DNA from: a virus | IMG/VR virus record: IMGVR_UViG_3300030329_003334 | Location: 1-64,000 of that record | DNA length: 64,000 bases | Direction: 5' to 3' (one strand) | Part shown: one piece after another, positions 28,501 to 39,000 of the stretch | Position numbering within the stretch: position 1 is the first letter of the stretch | How the letters are laid out: the number at the start of each line of letters is the position of its first letter | Notes under the pieces: model-generated | What the model saw: the letters and a program-made list of their open reading frames with translations, nothing else | Databases searched by the model: none | Told to the model about the DNA's origin: nothing | Position numbers and translations under genes: made by a program

Positions 28501-31500
28501 AGATCAGAAAACAAGAGCAACAGGTGAAGTTAGATCTGTTGTTAGAATGACTCAATCAATTGAAGATATAGTTATTAATAAAGATGGAACTGTACAATAT
28601 ATAACTGAAAAAGATGATTTCTTAGGTTTAACTAATTTTTTAGATTTTGATAAAGTATATCCTTATTTAGCTGCTAACTTAGCTGGTATACAGAATGGAG
28701 AACAATTATTATTAAGACTAGAAGAACTCTCTAAATTTGATGTAAGTTTATTAAAACTTAAAAATCAAATAGATCCAGGATACTTAACTCCTAGAGAGCA
28801 AGAATTAAGTACCACAGAAAAACAAGTAATAAAAGAAAAGAAGAAAATATTATTAGCTAAATTTACTGTTACGTTTGCTAAACAAACTCCTACTATGGAT
28901 GTAGATTTAGTATCTGAACGTGGAAAAACAACAGTACATAAACCTTCTAGAGCAAATAATAATGATACTAAAGTTATATTAACAACTAAATGGATTTCTA
29001 ATATATTAACTAAGCATAGAAATAAAGAAGTAGATGTTAAGGCTTTAGCTAATGATATAAAGAAAATAGCTAGTCAGATATATATCGCTAATCAATTAGA
29101 CGATGCAGGACTCAAAAAATTATCTCAAGATATATCTAAAACTTTTGAAAAATTAGGTATAAATCTTATGGAGGGTACAACAAATAAAATGTCAGAAGCT
29201 ATTTTTAACGCTCTTTCTAATCCTGTATTTTTAATAAGGCATAAAACAGTTGGAGGTATTTTACAAAATGTTTTCTTATCGCCATTAGCTTGGGCAGCAG
29301 ATAATTTAGCAAAAAAAGATGTTGTATTTGATCAAGTAGGATCTCTAAGAGCTCTTGCTCAAGCTGTTAGATTTTTTAAATATGATATTATACAAAATAC
29401 TAGTTTAAATGTAGAGAATAAAACTCAATATACTGTTAGTGATTCTAATTTTATGTCTGATTTTTTTGCTAGATGGAAATCTGATAATCCTAGTGAGCGA
29501 TTTGCTTTAGCAGATGATATAGATATATTATTGGATATGCCTAGTATGAAGCATTCTAATTGGCTTAAACTAATGGTTCGGTATAATGAAGATGGTTCTA
29601 TTATGAGAATGGATGATGGAACTCCTATACTAAATGATGAGTTTTTTGAATTATTTGATTATTCTTATGAAGATGGATTAAAAAATACTGATAATAATAA
29701 AGGTATTAAGTATACTAATATGGAAGATGCGGATTGGTATTACTTAAATTTAGCCAAATTTATTAATGGTTTAGGAAGAACGGCAGCAGAAAATTGGTCT
29801 AAATTTCCTCAGCCTATTCCTTCAGATTCGAGTAATATTATATATATAACTGCTCCTAGATATAAAGGACAATTTATATACGAAAAAAAGAAAGCAGAAG
29901 AAGAAGGACAAGAAGATACAGAAGTATCTACTAATATATTAAGAACAGATTCTGGCTTGTCTAAAGCTTTGTTAAATTTAGTTAAACAAGAAGTACATGC
30001 TATGCATCAAGCTCAGTTATTATTATTTGAATTTGATTCTGAAGGTAATATAAAACTAGATGAGTTTGGTAAACCTATTATTAAAGAAGATTTAGATTAT
30101 AGAATTTTACAAAAAGATGTACATTATAAACAAGGTCCTAATGGAGAGAAGTTGATATTAGACGAAGATGGTTATCCGTTAGGAGAAATATTTAAGTTTA
30201 ATAGTTTTGTAGGTTTGAATAATATTATAGGAATACGTTCTCATGTAAGTCCTAGAACAGGTAAGGGTTTTATTAAGAATTTAGGTATAGGTAATGCTGA
30301 GATTAAAGCTATTAATGGAGTTATACAAAATACTTTAACTGATGAAATGTTACAACTTCAAGCTAATCCTGTATTTATGGCTCAAGTTTCTAAATTATGG
30401 GCATTAGCTAAAACTACTTATGCTACTAAAGAACATTTTATTATAGATTTTTTAGGTAATCAAAAAATATCTTTAGTAGAATCTCAAAATTGGTTTGCTG
30501 GTAATATAGCTGAGTTTAAGAATAAACAAGATAGTACTAAGAGAGCAAAACAAACTAATTCTCCTGGTATGAAACAAGCGGGTATATTTACTAATCCTAT
30601 GTTTGGTGTTATTGTTATTAAAGATTTAGTATTACCTTCTCAAGATATAGAAACAATAGCTACTACTCTTAAAGACGATATACAAAAAAGAAAGAATTAT
30701 AAAGGAACTGATGCAGAATTTAATATGGATAATATTATAGCAGAAAATCCTCAAAGTAGTCTTGAACGAGAAGTATATAGAATTGCTCGTCATTATTTAG
30801 CTATTAATACAGGTGATGCTCAGGGTTATGTAAGCTGGGAAAGGTATAAAAGACAGCTTAAAGATAATGCTATGTGGAATGATGATATAGCATTGATTGT
30901 TAAAAAAATAGATAATGATGAGTATATTACTCCTGAAGAGTTAAATGCTATTATGCAGCCTTTAAAAGGATTTTATTATAATAGATCTATTGATAAGAAT
31001 ACAAACAGATTAAGATCTAGACAACTTAAATATTCTACGGTACCTTTGATTCCTCAATTAATTAAAGGCACAGATCTAGAGATTTTAGCAGATAAAATGG
31101 ATGCATATGGTATAGACGAAACTGTATTTGAATCTGCATCTAAAGTAGGTACTTTAAGTGTATTTAAACTTCATGACGAAAATGGTCGTATACTTCCTGA
31201 TATATTTGAAGAGTTAGTTATGGCAGATGAATTCCATGTAGAATTATTAGATAATAATAGATGGATGAGGCAGCAAGATGTTCCTACTAAATTAGAACAA
31301 GTTACTGGAACATTAGGTACTCAGATAAAAGATTTGATTTTTACTAATTTATCTAATGATTCTATATATAAAGTAGCATTTAGTGAAATTTCTTTTACAG
31401 GTAAAGAGTTATTACAAAAGAATCTTGCTATAGCAGCAGCTAATATCGAAGAAGATGCTATGAATCTTTTAATGGAGATTGGGGCTGAAATAGTAGAAGA

Positions 31501-34500
31501 TTCAACAGCAGTTGGAGGTATACGAGTTATATTTAAAAATAATAAGAAAGTAAGAGCTTTATTAATAAGAGAGTTAACTAAGAGAGGACTTAATGATAAT
31601 TATATAAAAGCTATTTTACCTAAACCAGGTACAGATGAATTTAATTTACCTTTATTTTTCTCAGGAATGGCATCTAAATTTGAATCAGTATTACTTTCTT
31701 TATTTACAAATAATGTAACTAATCAAAAGTTTCCAGGATTTACTTCTGTTCAATTTTCTGGAGCATTCTTTAGAACTGGTAAGAAAGCAAGCGAATCTGT
31801 TCAAGCTCTGAATGAAGAGAGAATGCAAGGAGTTGAATATATTGATGGACATGATGCAAGCCAAAGATTAAGAACTACTAGAGATTCTGAATCTGGAATT
31901 ATAACAGCTGAAGTTATTGTATCTCGTCCTAATATGTTTAATCGACCAGATGGTACTCCTATTCCTATTAATGAAATAGATCCTGAAGTATTAGAAATGA
32001 TTGGGTATCGTATTCCTACTGAAGCTAAGCATTCTATGGTAGTATTTAAAGTAGTAGGATTTACTCCTGCAGCTACAGGTGATATAATTATTTTACCTGA
32101 TGATATTATAGCTCAAACTGGATCCGATTTTGATATTGATAAGATGCAAGTTATGGTATATACTTCTGAAAATGGTAAGAAGATTCACTATGATGATGAT
32201 AAAAGTCCTTCGGAAAATAGTAGAGATCAGAGAAATAATGGTTTATTAGATACGTTTATGTCTGTATTAAAAAATAGATATCATTTATCAGAGATGTTAG
32301 ATACAGGTAATTTTGATGATCTTAAAGAGATCAGAGAGGAGATGGATAATATTGATAATATAAAGGAAGAAACATTTGATATATCTTCATTTTCAGGACA
32401 AGATGAAATGCGTAAAAGAAATATATCTGGTAGAATACTTAAAGGTATATCTGCTACATTTAATAAGTTTGGAGCTATTGCTCAAAATACTAAGATGGTT
32501 TTATCTGAACCTTTTATTTGGAAATATAGATTAACAGAAATAGATGAAGCATCTGGTATAGAAATTAAGAGAAATGTAGAAGATTTTAAAGCTAGATATG
32601 GTGAAGAAAATGTTAGAGTAGAAGGTGAGTTTATTATTGTTACACATGAATTAATAGGTTGGACTAGAGACAATACACATTTAAATGCAAATGGTGATTT
32701 AGTTCTTAAACATTCAGCTCAAGGTATTACTGGTGCTGTTGATATTAGTAGTGATCCTACATTTAGTTCTTTTAATGTAAAAGCTTTTACTTATCCTATG
32801 GTAGCTGCAGCTACTTTAGTAGGTATTCCTTGGAAAGATATAGCTTGGTTAACTAAACAACAGATTGTAAAAGAAGTACAAGATAAATACTATGAAGCTA
32901 GAGGTATTCTTGGGGATAATACTCCTGTTCATCAAATAATTAGAGATATTAGAAATTCGTTTTTAAACGTATCTACTAATCCTACTTATCAAGGTAAATT
33001 ATTTGCTTTATTATCTGATGAAAAACAAAAACAAATATTAACTTTATTAAATAGAGCTAAGAAAGGTGATATATCATGGTCAGATTACTTTAATAAAAGA
33101 GCAGAAATAATAGGTATTTCTGAAGAAGTTGTTCCTTTAAGTAAAAACGAATTGAAAGATTTATACTTAACAAGTAAAAATTTCGATAACTTAACTAAAG
33201 AAGAAAAAATAGAGTATTATAAAAAACAATTACAAGTATTAAATAATTTCGAATATTTTAGAAAAATAGGTAGTGCTGTTAGTTCTACAGTATCAATTAC
33301 TAAAGCTGATACTATAGGAGCAGGACCACAAATGACTGTTACTTCTAATTTTGAACGGCAATTAGATTCTCATTTCGATAATGATGGTTCAATACAGGTT
33401 GAATTGGAAAATGGTGAATTAATAGATGCTGCTTTAGCTTTGCATCCTTCTTATTTTGGTAGAGATGCAGAATCTGTATATCCTACTTTAGATACTGTAT
33501 ATAGATTCTCTAATCAATTAAGTATAAAATCTGTAGGACAACATTTTATAGAACAACATCCTAGTTTTAGAATGATACTAGATGGAGTTATGGAAACTTT
33601 AAGAGGAGATAGATTCTTTAAATATGATGATAGAATAGAAGCGATAGTTAGAAATTGGGTAGTATCTTATCTTTTAAAAGATGCAGATATATTTAGTGAT
33701 TTAAGTGATTCTGATAAAAGAGATATACTTGGAATTACTTCTAAAGAAGATAGAAATATAACATCTTTAGCTGAAGATATAGCTAGTATTCAAAAGAGAT
33801 TTCCTAGTTTAGCACAATCAGATGGTCATATATTAGCTTTTTTAAATCCTAAATTATCTGAAAAAGATAAAAAGAATAATAATGGTATAGAATTTATAGA
33901 AGTTAATGAAATACCTAAAGATACTGTTATACAGAATCATATAAGTAGATCTCTTTTAAGAATGTATAGAGGCACTGCATTAGATGCTGATGGTAGATCT
34001 TTACCAGAAGATGTAAGAGAAGAATTACAAAGAATAGCTAAAAAGATTCTTCAATATGAATTTATAACTAGAGGATTAAACTTTGGACGTAATTCTTTAA
34101 CTGAAGTTATTGATACTAATATTAAATTGGACGAGCAATTAGGAGCGCATCTTGAAAGAAAATTACAGAGTTTTAATATGGGTAATGATCCTATGAAAAC
34201 AGGTGAAGAAAATTTAAATGAATTAATTCATAAAATTATACGAGCTAATTGGTTTAGACATGATATGGTTCCTAGAGTTAAAAGAAAAACTACTAAAGTA
34301 TTACGTTGGGATAAGAAGACTAGACAATATCAAGGTAAAGTAGAAACTGTTAGAGGTACAGGTAATTGGGTTCCTAATAGAGATGGTATTATTGTAACTG
34401 AAGGCAGAAAAAAATTAGATAAAGAACCTCCTAATGTTAGAAATTCACAGTATGTATATGTTCCTATATATAAGAAAATTACTCGTGGTAAAAATAAAGG

Positions 34501-36091
34501 TAATTGGGTATTAGTTTCTGATGTTTTATATATGCAATATGGAGAAGATCCTAGTACTGGAAAATTATATTGGATACCTGTGTCAAGGACTAGTCTTCCT
34601 GGTAAATTAATGGAGTTTGGTACCAAATCTATTTTAGATACTAACGATCCATATAGAGAAGCTTTTCCTTTTTCTAACGAACAAGAGGCTATGGATTATA
34701 TAGATGGTGTATTAAATGGTGATATAGATAGACAACAAGTATTAGATGAAATAGAAGATACTCAACAAGCATCTAAACAAGGATATGGTATAACTGTTAG
34801 TGAGGCGCAAAAAAGAGCAATAGAAATGATGGAAGATGGTGATCCTGATAAAATGAAAAAACTTATGGCTGCGTTTGAAAAAATGAGTCAAGGTGGCAAG
34901 GATAGGACTGATAAAATAATGAAGGCAATTGAAAAAGCAGATGAGAAAGATACTAATGCTCCTAAAGTTAAACAGATTAAGGCTGATCCTTCTTTTAAAA
35001 TACACTCTAAATCTGGATATGCAGCTAGAACTGCGGAAAATACTAAGTCACATGCTACTATAGATTTTTCTTTTGATCCTAATGTAGGATCAGGAGGAGT
35101 AAGAGGTACTACAAAAATTAATGTAGATAGGTTTAAACGTGAGTATATAGGTATTAGATTAGAATCAGATGGTACTATTCAAATAACTGATGAATTAGTT
35201 AAAGATATAGTTAATCAATTAAATAATGCTAATAAAGGCAAAGGAGCTGTAACTGTTAATATAGCGGGTCATGGTATAGCTAAAATGGCTAAACAAGGAG
35301 CTACTCAAAAACAATTAGATGATTCAGTGTATAAATTAGTTAAACAAATATTAGCTCATCCTGATCTTAAGAATAAAAATATTAAGATAAATACAGGAGG
35401 ACAGACAGGATTTGATGAAGCTGGTACTAAAGCAGCTATGAGATTAGGTATAGAGAATACTATTTTAGCTCCTAGAGGTTGGATGTTTAGAGATAAGGAA
35501 AATAATGATATTTCAGATGAACATGAGTTTAAAGCTAGATTTGGTATAGAAGCACTTGCTTCTACAGTTAAAGAAAAGAAAAAAACACGTTCTATGCAAC
35601 AAGAAGTAGGATTAACTAAAGTAGATTCTTTTCATAAATTTATTACAGAAGAAGGTTTTGTAAAAGTACCTCTTAAAAATTCTCAAAAAATGAAATATGA
35701 TGTAAAAGGTTGGGAAGGTATAGAGTTTTTTATAGAAACTGAAGGAAATAAAACTAGTGGTATTGTAACAGTATCTGAAGCTATAACAGGAGCTAGGGCA
35801 GTATCTGTTGAATATGGAAAAGATAAAAAGTCAAAGACTGCAAAAGAAGCAATATCTGAAGCTCGTAATCAAATGAAGGAAACAGCTAAAAAAGTTTCTT
35901 TTGATAAATTTAAAGCTACAATAGAAAAACATATAAAGGATTATGGATTAAATCCAGCTTATAGAAAACAAGTAAAATCTGATCCAAGTAAAACAGAAAA
36001 TCCTACTATGGATAAGATGTTAAAATTATTCGAACAACAACAGGTTGAGAAGAAGAAAAATGATGATAATTCAGAAACTAAATGTGATTAA
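22505..36091 (+). CDS. Giant virion RNA polymerase-like protein with zincin and SLOG-like domains
   Basis: 4528 residues. Hydrophobic segments lie near 105-140 and 190-218. A zincin motif HEAFH (1540-1544) has a plausible third ligand E1773 in ADEFMTYM. Around 2771, DAQGYVSWERYKR followed by a region ending VFESASKVG resembles the first polymerase barrel of crAss-like RNA polymerases. GYRIPT (R3169) then GSDFDIDKMQVMVY (D3208, D3210, D3212) matches the catalytic beta' barrel, where cellular enzymes have NRAPT and NADFDGDQM about 35 residues apart; glycine of DFDGD is isoleucine here. A C-terminal domain with NTGGQTGFDEAG (4296-4307) is SLOG-like. Known relative: virion polymerase gp66 of phage phi14:2. 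It would be injected and transcribe early genes. Length far exceeds gp66, suggesting fusion with neighbouring cargo proteins. Confidence 0.8.
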   Translation: MSKKQLNYSDLANKAINKINPVTNLPTGTSITNKTSNIIDPSPVKTTLDYAGLRNKSKTRSSSLLKPIKAPGIDLKDYKLVPEVRLHQGQETIDRIRANNQRWYKQLGNFVGQALLGEVVGGAVMGFGALAELPSFIIDSAQGKSADFDNVLMSLGNDLNEWTKEKMPIYQVAPNKSWQMDDFGWWMGNGVSIASTLSLMIPGMAVVRGVGWLGKAIKVADKIGDTTKYFSKLAIGAGTMRHGENMRESFQVANDARKLALDQFNKPGNYEDFINSEHGKDFINFTGADPDDPNSKKLAADYIAAKAGWRSYRVNSINIVFDALQIAPMFRGFKVGTRNTFGTASKVAKAQRTALGKPDPGRLSRAWSWSKSTLNPVVSATGRQLTEGIEEGINFIGGEEGTYKAEKILGLENSKFSSRFGEYIKDGHLWESAFWGVLGGIAFEGGIGLTQRWTGSNKNGPHSVPGKIAEIQQRKAFITQATNKLRAIQNADPSYTDITGEYNFQNITEEQRQDLIAEVKRDMAYNLGLNAAVTGNIDLLLEQLEDTKFQESLIESGVVEKEGIDQFIDDIKEDVLEAEDVYKKHVSRFIMSSATGAAKNLLINKSVDLDLQKSKINKTKQKLEERNTELKLKDTTYTKSEGNMDLAVRKAALQLSKAQMMIEMARADGLKFKSEEAKTEAINRYKKIIENIDSKLNEIDSQVKESGEKLPSVQGVDERIIDNQAAIEGYDIAEDVISGDIASLKTKKEAERAEKEIKEQAERSKELQVKLAEEAIKDSSLGLTDNSSAVEIREAIEKLKETEKGFRDKGMEEPADILSKKIKELEDRIGSGEKKNEVKRSKKETKGDQADPPNPNETEAEKLERLERQGLLPNQTDKDIDDMNPTVEDSITEDNTEQQTQDETVEVISETENNPIEFPDPISIGETEIFTFIGSLIYNRDLSTKGVVQVSDAIVKALKAIMDLKVGDKLQVIAVNKNDIELRDSKGNVIGYLNSVRGKEALLKKAKNALKTAENKEEKEYHARRVKSIETEIATIKSIRESLDQLWTDGVIKEGDRVGEMEVTDKLRGQLITNEVEGAKQFRGINQAFGKKISLYMNQKETVRQLEPIYDADGNAVPVFVGSGISAPMFGPGVIYTLVQDDTGGPPMAVPLSTANVDARHAEFVWEALLELANRMNKRADGKYINDLRNKEIKDLKDLINEITLTGSTMGIKIHNEKIEIPMPDGNVLQLYFREKGQGNMKGAPVKGGFNLRILTADEASGKVDKVKGNFVYGAKSMADIKTLTLAALTNLKRQVNKKNFTKKGKYKSPLTANLKSPILENTGQEYDSYYDYLTQEQTDDGLPVLRTDVGAVINEKNNVISHFVDTRVRMSNFKFLAGISPSGPGRGKVDEELPGGPGAQEIQRKAMERLAEEEEAPPDVTAKDVSEGLKESLGEQFLNKEDIKGMNIDPFDDAFDKLSRRDLDELNDNLDRAVTERDITEGYDKEDVDRAEKWFKKNLPHVPFSVVDGLIKEGPTAFGRFHNAAVSLSNIAKEGTAYHEAFHAVFHMYLNPVQRQELLKEAKERYGIEYMDLSTNSALRNKALFALLREKLPGYDANTLKKLITKRVIPPDVYTTPGNIDENTGIFLFMNKKEYAAKKKDTEDAIARMDQNAIQLDKLYSDLLLGIPLVDRTKEAIMKIAERLSDYSSEWNYFINMAKEITGSEGLLEFMAEAKDQLNKELNNIYDRSANLESELNLLNEFEQLVKNKELDEISIGIKASEIVLEEKLADEFMTYMQTGVEDTSWTGRIKQFFKDLLQYFKNLLGIGSAIDRLFYDIKTAKFTYKPDEAAVNHAKKVVMNRDVEGERVPDNNIPSEGFTDAEERALLNKLPALYYMVKQKMNAKAVAEANRTGERVKQPALDDIKAGVISLLSARSKIVDNVTHQRNLLRTIQALNKSDSDLWNKTIGIVARDYQVTSNSLVQGLEDAILNDELEGMNSDDLAEIKRNWDDGTTMGTDQKTRATGEVRSVVRMTQSIEDIVINKDGTVQYITEKDDFLGLTNFLDFDKVYPYLAANLAGIQNGEQLLLRLEELSKFDVSLLKLKNQIDPGYLTPREQELSTTEKQVIKEKKKILLAKFTVTFAKQTPTMDVDLVSERGKTTVHKPSRANNNDTKVILTTKWISNILTKHRNKEVDVKALANDIKKIASQIYIANQLDDAGLKKLSQDISKTFEKLGINLMEGTTNKMSEAIFNALSNPVFLIRHKTVGGILQNVFLSPLAWAADNLAKKDVVFDQVGSLRALAQAVRFFKYDIIQNTSLNVENKTQYTVSDSNFMSDFFARWKSDNPSERFALADDIDILLDMPSMKHSNWLKLMVRYNEDGSIMRMDDGTPILNDEFFELFDYSYEDGLKNTDNNKGIKYTNMEDADWYYLNLAKFINGLGRTAAENWSKFPQPIPSDSSNIIYITAPRYKGQFIYEKKKAEEEGQEDTEVSTNILRTDSGLSKALLNLVKQEVHAMHQAQLLLFEFDSEGNIKLDEFGKPIIKEDLDYRILQKDVHYKQGPNGEKLILDEDGYPLGEIFKFNSFVGLNNIIGIRSHVSPRTGKGFIKNLGIGNAEIKAINGVIQNTLTDEMLQLQANPVFMAQVSKLWALAKTTYATKEHFIIDFLGNQKISLVESQNWFAGNIAEFKNKQDSTKRAKQTNSPGMKQAGIFTNPMFGVIVIKDLVLPSQDIETIATTLKDDIQKRKNYKGTDAEFNMDNIIAENPQSSLEREVYRIARHYLAINTGDAQGYVSWERYKRQLKDNAMWNDDIALIVKKIDNDEYITPEELNAIMQPLKGFYYNRSIDKNTNRLRSRQLKYSTVPLIPQLIKGTDLEILADKMDAYGIDETVFESASKVGTLSVFKLHDENGRILPDIFEELVMADEFHVELLDNNRWMRQQDVPTKLEQVTGTLGTQIKDLIFTNLSNDSIYKVAFSEISFTGKELLQKNLAIAAANIEEDAMNLLMEIGAEIVEDSTAVGGIRVIFKNNKKVRALLIRELTKRGLNDNYIKAILPKPGTDEFNLPLFFSGMASKFESVLLSLFTNNVTNQKFPGFTSVQFSGAFFRTGKKASESVQALNEERMQGVEYIDGHDASQRLRTTRDSESGIITAEVIVSRPNMFNRPDGTPIPINEIDPEVLEMIGYRIPTEAKHSMVVFKVVGFTPAATGDIIILPDDIIAQTGSDFDIDKMQVMVYTSENGKKIHYDDDKSPSENSRDQRNNGLLDTFMSVLKNRYHLSEMLDTGNFDDLKEIREEMDNIDNIKEETFDISSFSGQDEMRKRNISGRILKGISATFNKFGAIAQNTKMVLSEPFIWKYRLTEIDEASGIEIKRNVEDFKARYGEENVRVEGEFIIVTHELIGWTRDNTHLNANGDLVLKHSAQGITGAVDISSDPTFSSFNVKAFTYPMVAAATLVGIPWKDIAWLTKQQIVKEVQDKYYEARGILGDNTPVHQIIRDIRNSFLNVSTNPTYQGKLFALLSDEKQKQILTLLNRAKKGDISWSDYFNKRAEIIGISEEVVPLSKNELKDLYLTSKNFDNLTKEEKIEYYKKQLQVLNNFEYFRKIGSAVSSTVSITKADTIGAGPQMTVTSNFERQLDSHFDNDGSIQVELENGELIDAALALHPSYFGRDAESVYPTLDTVYRFSNQLSIKSVGQHFIEQHPSFRMILDGVMETLRGDRFFKYDDRIEAIVRNWVVSYLLKDADIFSDLSDSDKRDILGITSKEDRNITSLAEDIASIQKRFPSLAQSDGHILAFLNPKLSEKDKKNNNGIEFIEVNEIPKDTVIQNHISRSLLRMYRGTALDADGRSLPEDVREELQRIAKKILQYEFITRGLNFGRNSLTEVIDTNIKLDEQLGAHLERKLQSFNMGNDPMKTGEENLNELIHKIIRANWFRHDMVPRVKRKTTKVLRWDKKTRQYQGKVETVRGTGNWVPNRDGIIVTEGRKKLDKEPPNVRNSQYVYVPIYKKITRGKNKGNWVLVSDVLYMQYGEDPSTGKLYWIPVSRTSLPGKLMEFGTKSILDTNDPYREAFPFSNEQEAMDYIDGVLNGDIDRQQVLDEIEDTQQASKQGYGITVSEAQKRAIEMMEDGDPDKMKKLMAAFEKMSQGGKDRTDKIMKAIEKADEKDTNAPKVKQIKADPSFKIHSKSGYAARTAENTKSHATIDFSFDPNVGSGGVRGTTKINVDRFKREYIGIRLESDGTIQITDELVKDIVNQLNNANKGKGAVTVNIAGHGIAKMAKQGATQKQLDDSVYKLVKQILAHPDLKNKNIKINTGGQTGFDEAGTKAAMRLGIENTILAPRGWMFRDKENNDISDEHEFKARFGIEALASTVKEKKKTRSMQQEVGLTKVDSFHKFITEEGFVKVPLKNSQKMKYDVKGWEGIEFFIETEGNKTSGIVTVSEAITGARAVSVEYGKDKKSKTAKEAISEARNQMKETAKKVSFDKFKATIEKHIKDYGLNPAYRKQVKSDPSKTENPTMDKMLKLFEQQQVEKKKNDDNSETKCD

Positions 36092-36093
36092 AT

Positions 36094-39000
36094 ATGGCAT
36101 GTAGATTAATAATAAAAGCTAAGAATGGTAAAGATAGTAAATTATTTAATGATTTGAATGATATATTTGGGGAAGAGTATGCTAAAAATTTATATGCTTT
36201 AGCTAACACAGATATATTTAAAACATGGTTAGCAAATAAATATGAATCTCCAGATTTCTCTTATAAGTATGATAACAATGGAGAAATAGAATATAGAGCG
36301 ATCTTAGAATTTTCTGAAAGTTATGATACTACTCCTATTAGCATGGCACGAGAATCTAGTAAAAATACAACTAGAAAAATAAATTTACTTAAACAAACAT
36401 TTAGAAATGTAGGTATTAATGTTAGTATTATAGAAGATTATGATATAGTAGGAAGAGCTCAGGTAGATCCTGCCACTGATGAGAATCAAGCTGTTATTAG
36501 ACTTAATCCTGATAAAGTATTTAAAGATACAATTATACATGAATTTGGTCATATATATGTAGATCTACTTGGAGAGGATCATCCTCTTGTTATAGCTGGT
36601 ATAAACCAACTTAAGAATACTGAATTATGGAAACAGGTAGAAGCAGCTTATCCTCATTTAACTCCTAATAAATTAGCTAAGGAAGTATTAGTAACTGCTA
36701 TTGGAAGAGAAGGTGCTGAAATTTTTGATACACAACGAGATCAGAGTAGGTTTCAAAGGGTACTTAATGCTATTTTTTCAGCTATATCTAGAGTATTAGG
36801 ATTAAATAGTTCTAATATTGCTAAAAGATTAGCTACAGAAATGCTTAACCAAAATCTTCAAAGAAATTTATCTGGAAAATTATCTGACTATACACAGCAT
36901 TCTATTAATGTAGAAGAAGGATTAAATCAAAAAGAACTTAATAAATATTTAAGTAATAAAATAGGTAATTTACATAAACAAATACGTAAGTTTAAATCTA
37001 TTGCTCCTGAATTTTCTGAAAGTTTAAAAGATATAGTTGATGAAATACAAAAAGCAGATACTCATGAACAATTAGAAAAGTTAAATACATATATATCTAG
37101 TACTTTAGGACGTGTTATTCAAATAGAAGATGACAATGGAAATGTGGTAGAAAGAGCAACAGGTATTGAAGGTCGTCTTATAGAAGTGGAAAATATGCTG
37201 GATGAAATTGATAGATTAAAAAACGCTGTCGCGGTAAAAGAATTAAATGGTAAACAATTAAGTCAAGAAGATATTAATAGATTAGAAGAGGATATTAAAG
37301 TGAAATTAATGTCAGTTATTAGATCTTTATATCATGCTAATGTTATGGTAGACTCTTTTAATGATATATCTGATTTAGATGATAGAGCAGAATATCCTCC
37401 TGTTATAAAAAAAGCAATACGAAGCTTACAAGATAATATAGGAAAAATAGCTAAATTAAGAGCAAGAAGTATAAGATTAGGTAAAAGAGCTTTTATAACG
37501 CAACTTAAAGAATATACTTCTAATAAAGAAATATTAGATAATGCTGAAAATATATTTGAAAATAATTTTGATGAATCTGGGACTCAGCGTTGGATGGATG
37601 CTTTAGCTGATACAAATCATTCTTTTATAGCTTTAGTAAGAAAAAGAGTAGCTGAAGAATTAGACAAGAAAAGATTAGATGTTATAAGATTAAAGAGAGA
37701 GTGGGAAGATGAAGTAAAAATTCTTAAACAAAATGGTATAAAATTAGAAGACTTTTTTGAAGAAGTAGATGGAATCAAAACAGGTCGTTTTATACAAGAA
37801 TATGATGAGGCTGAGTTTTATAGGTTAAAATCAGAAATGTTTGATAGGTATTTTAGTTTAATGAATAGAGCTAATGCTTTAGCTAAAGGTACTAAAGAAA
37901 GAAGCGAATTACTTAAAGAAGCTAAGAAATTAATTAGAGATTTTTATCAAGAAAATACACAACCTATTGAAAATTGGCAACAAATAGTTGAAGCTAAAAA
38001 AGCAAAATTATCTCCTGAAAGATTCGAACAATGGTTAAAAGATAATTTTTATAGTGGACGTGGAGGCAGGTTATATCCTAGAGGTAAAGAAGTTGTTGAA
38101 ATGAAAAAAGAAAAATTTCGTAATCCTAAATTTGATATTTTAATGTCTGATCCAGTTAAAAAAAGGTTTTATGAATATTACCAACGTCTTATAAACGAAT
38201 TAACAGCGCACAGTAATAATGATTTTTTAAGACGAGGATTTTTACCTGCTGTTCCTCTAGATCAGAGAAACTATATACAAGCTTTAAGAGATAATGTAGG
38301 TTGGAGAACTTTACAAGAAGAACAAGAAGAATTTCAAGAAGATGAAGCTAAAGAAGTATTAGTAGATGAAACTGGTAAAGTAATTAATTTCATACCTTTC
38401 TATTATATGACTAAATTAGATCAATTAGATTTAAAAGATATAAATAATGAAAGTCTTACTAATGAAGAAATAGAGGAGAGAATAAAAGAAAATAAAAAAA
38501 TTAGAGAAGAAAATAAAAGAAGACATGCAGAAAGATTAGATTTTAATCTAGAAAAAACTATGCCTCGTTTTATAGATACGGCTTTAAATCATAGAGCTAA
38601 AACAGCTATGGAGGAAGAAGTATTATTTGCTAGAGAAATATTGACTCATACTCAAATAAGAAAAAAGACAGGAAGTATATTAGGAAGAGGTAAAAGAGTT
38701 ATAGATAAAACTTTTAAGCAAGATATGAATGAAGATAGAGATGCAACTGATGATGCATCAGAGTCTAATATATTAAAACATTTTGATGATTGGATACAGA
38801 TGGTGTTTTATGAAAAATTTGAAGAAGACGAAGGTGCTTGGACTAAAGCTTCTAGAGTATTACAAAATTGGGCCTCTCTTAGAGGTATTGGTTGGAATGT
38901 ATTTTCTGGTATAAATAATAAGATGTATGGATTTATGCAAACTCATATAGAAGCAGCGGGTAGTCAGTTTTTTGGTTATTCAGAATATAGGAAAGCAAGT

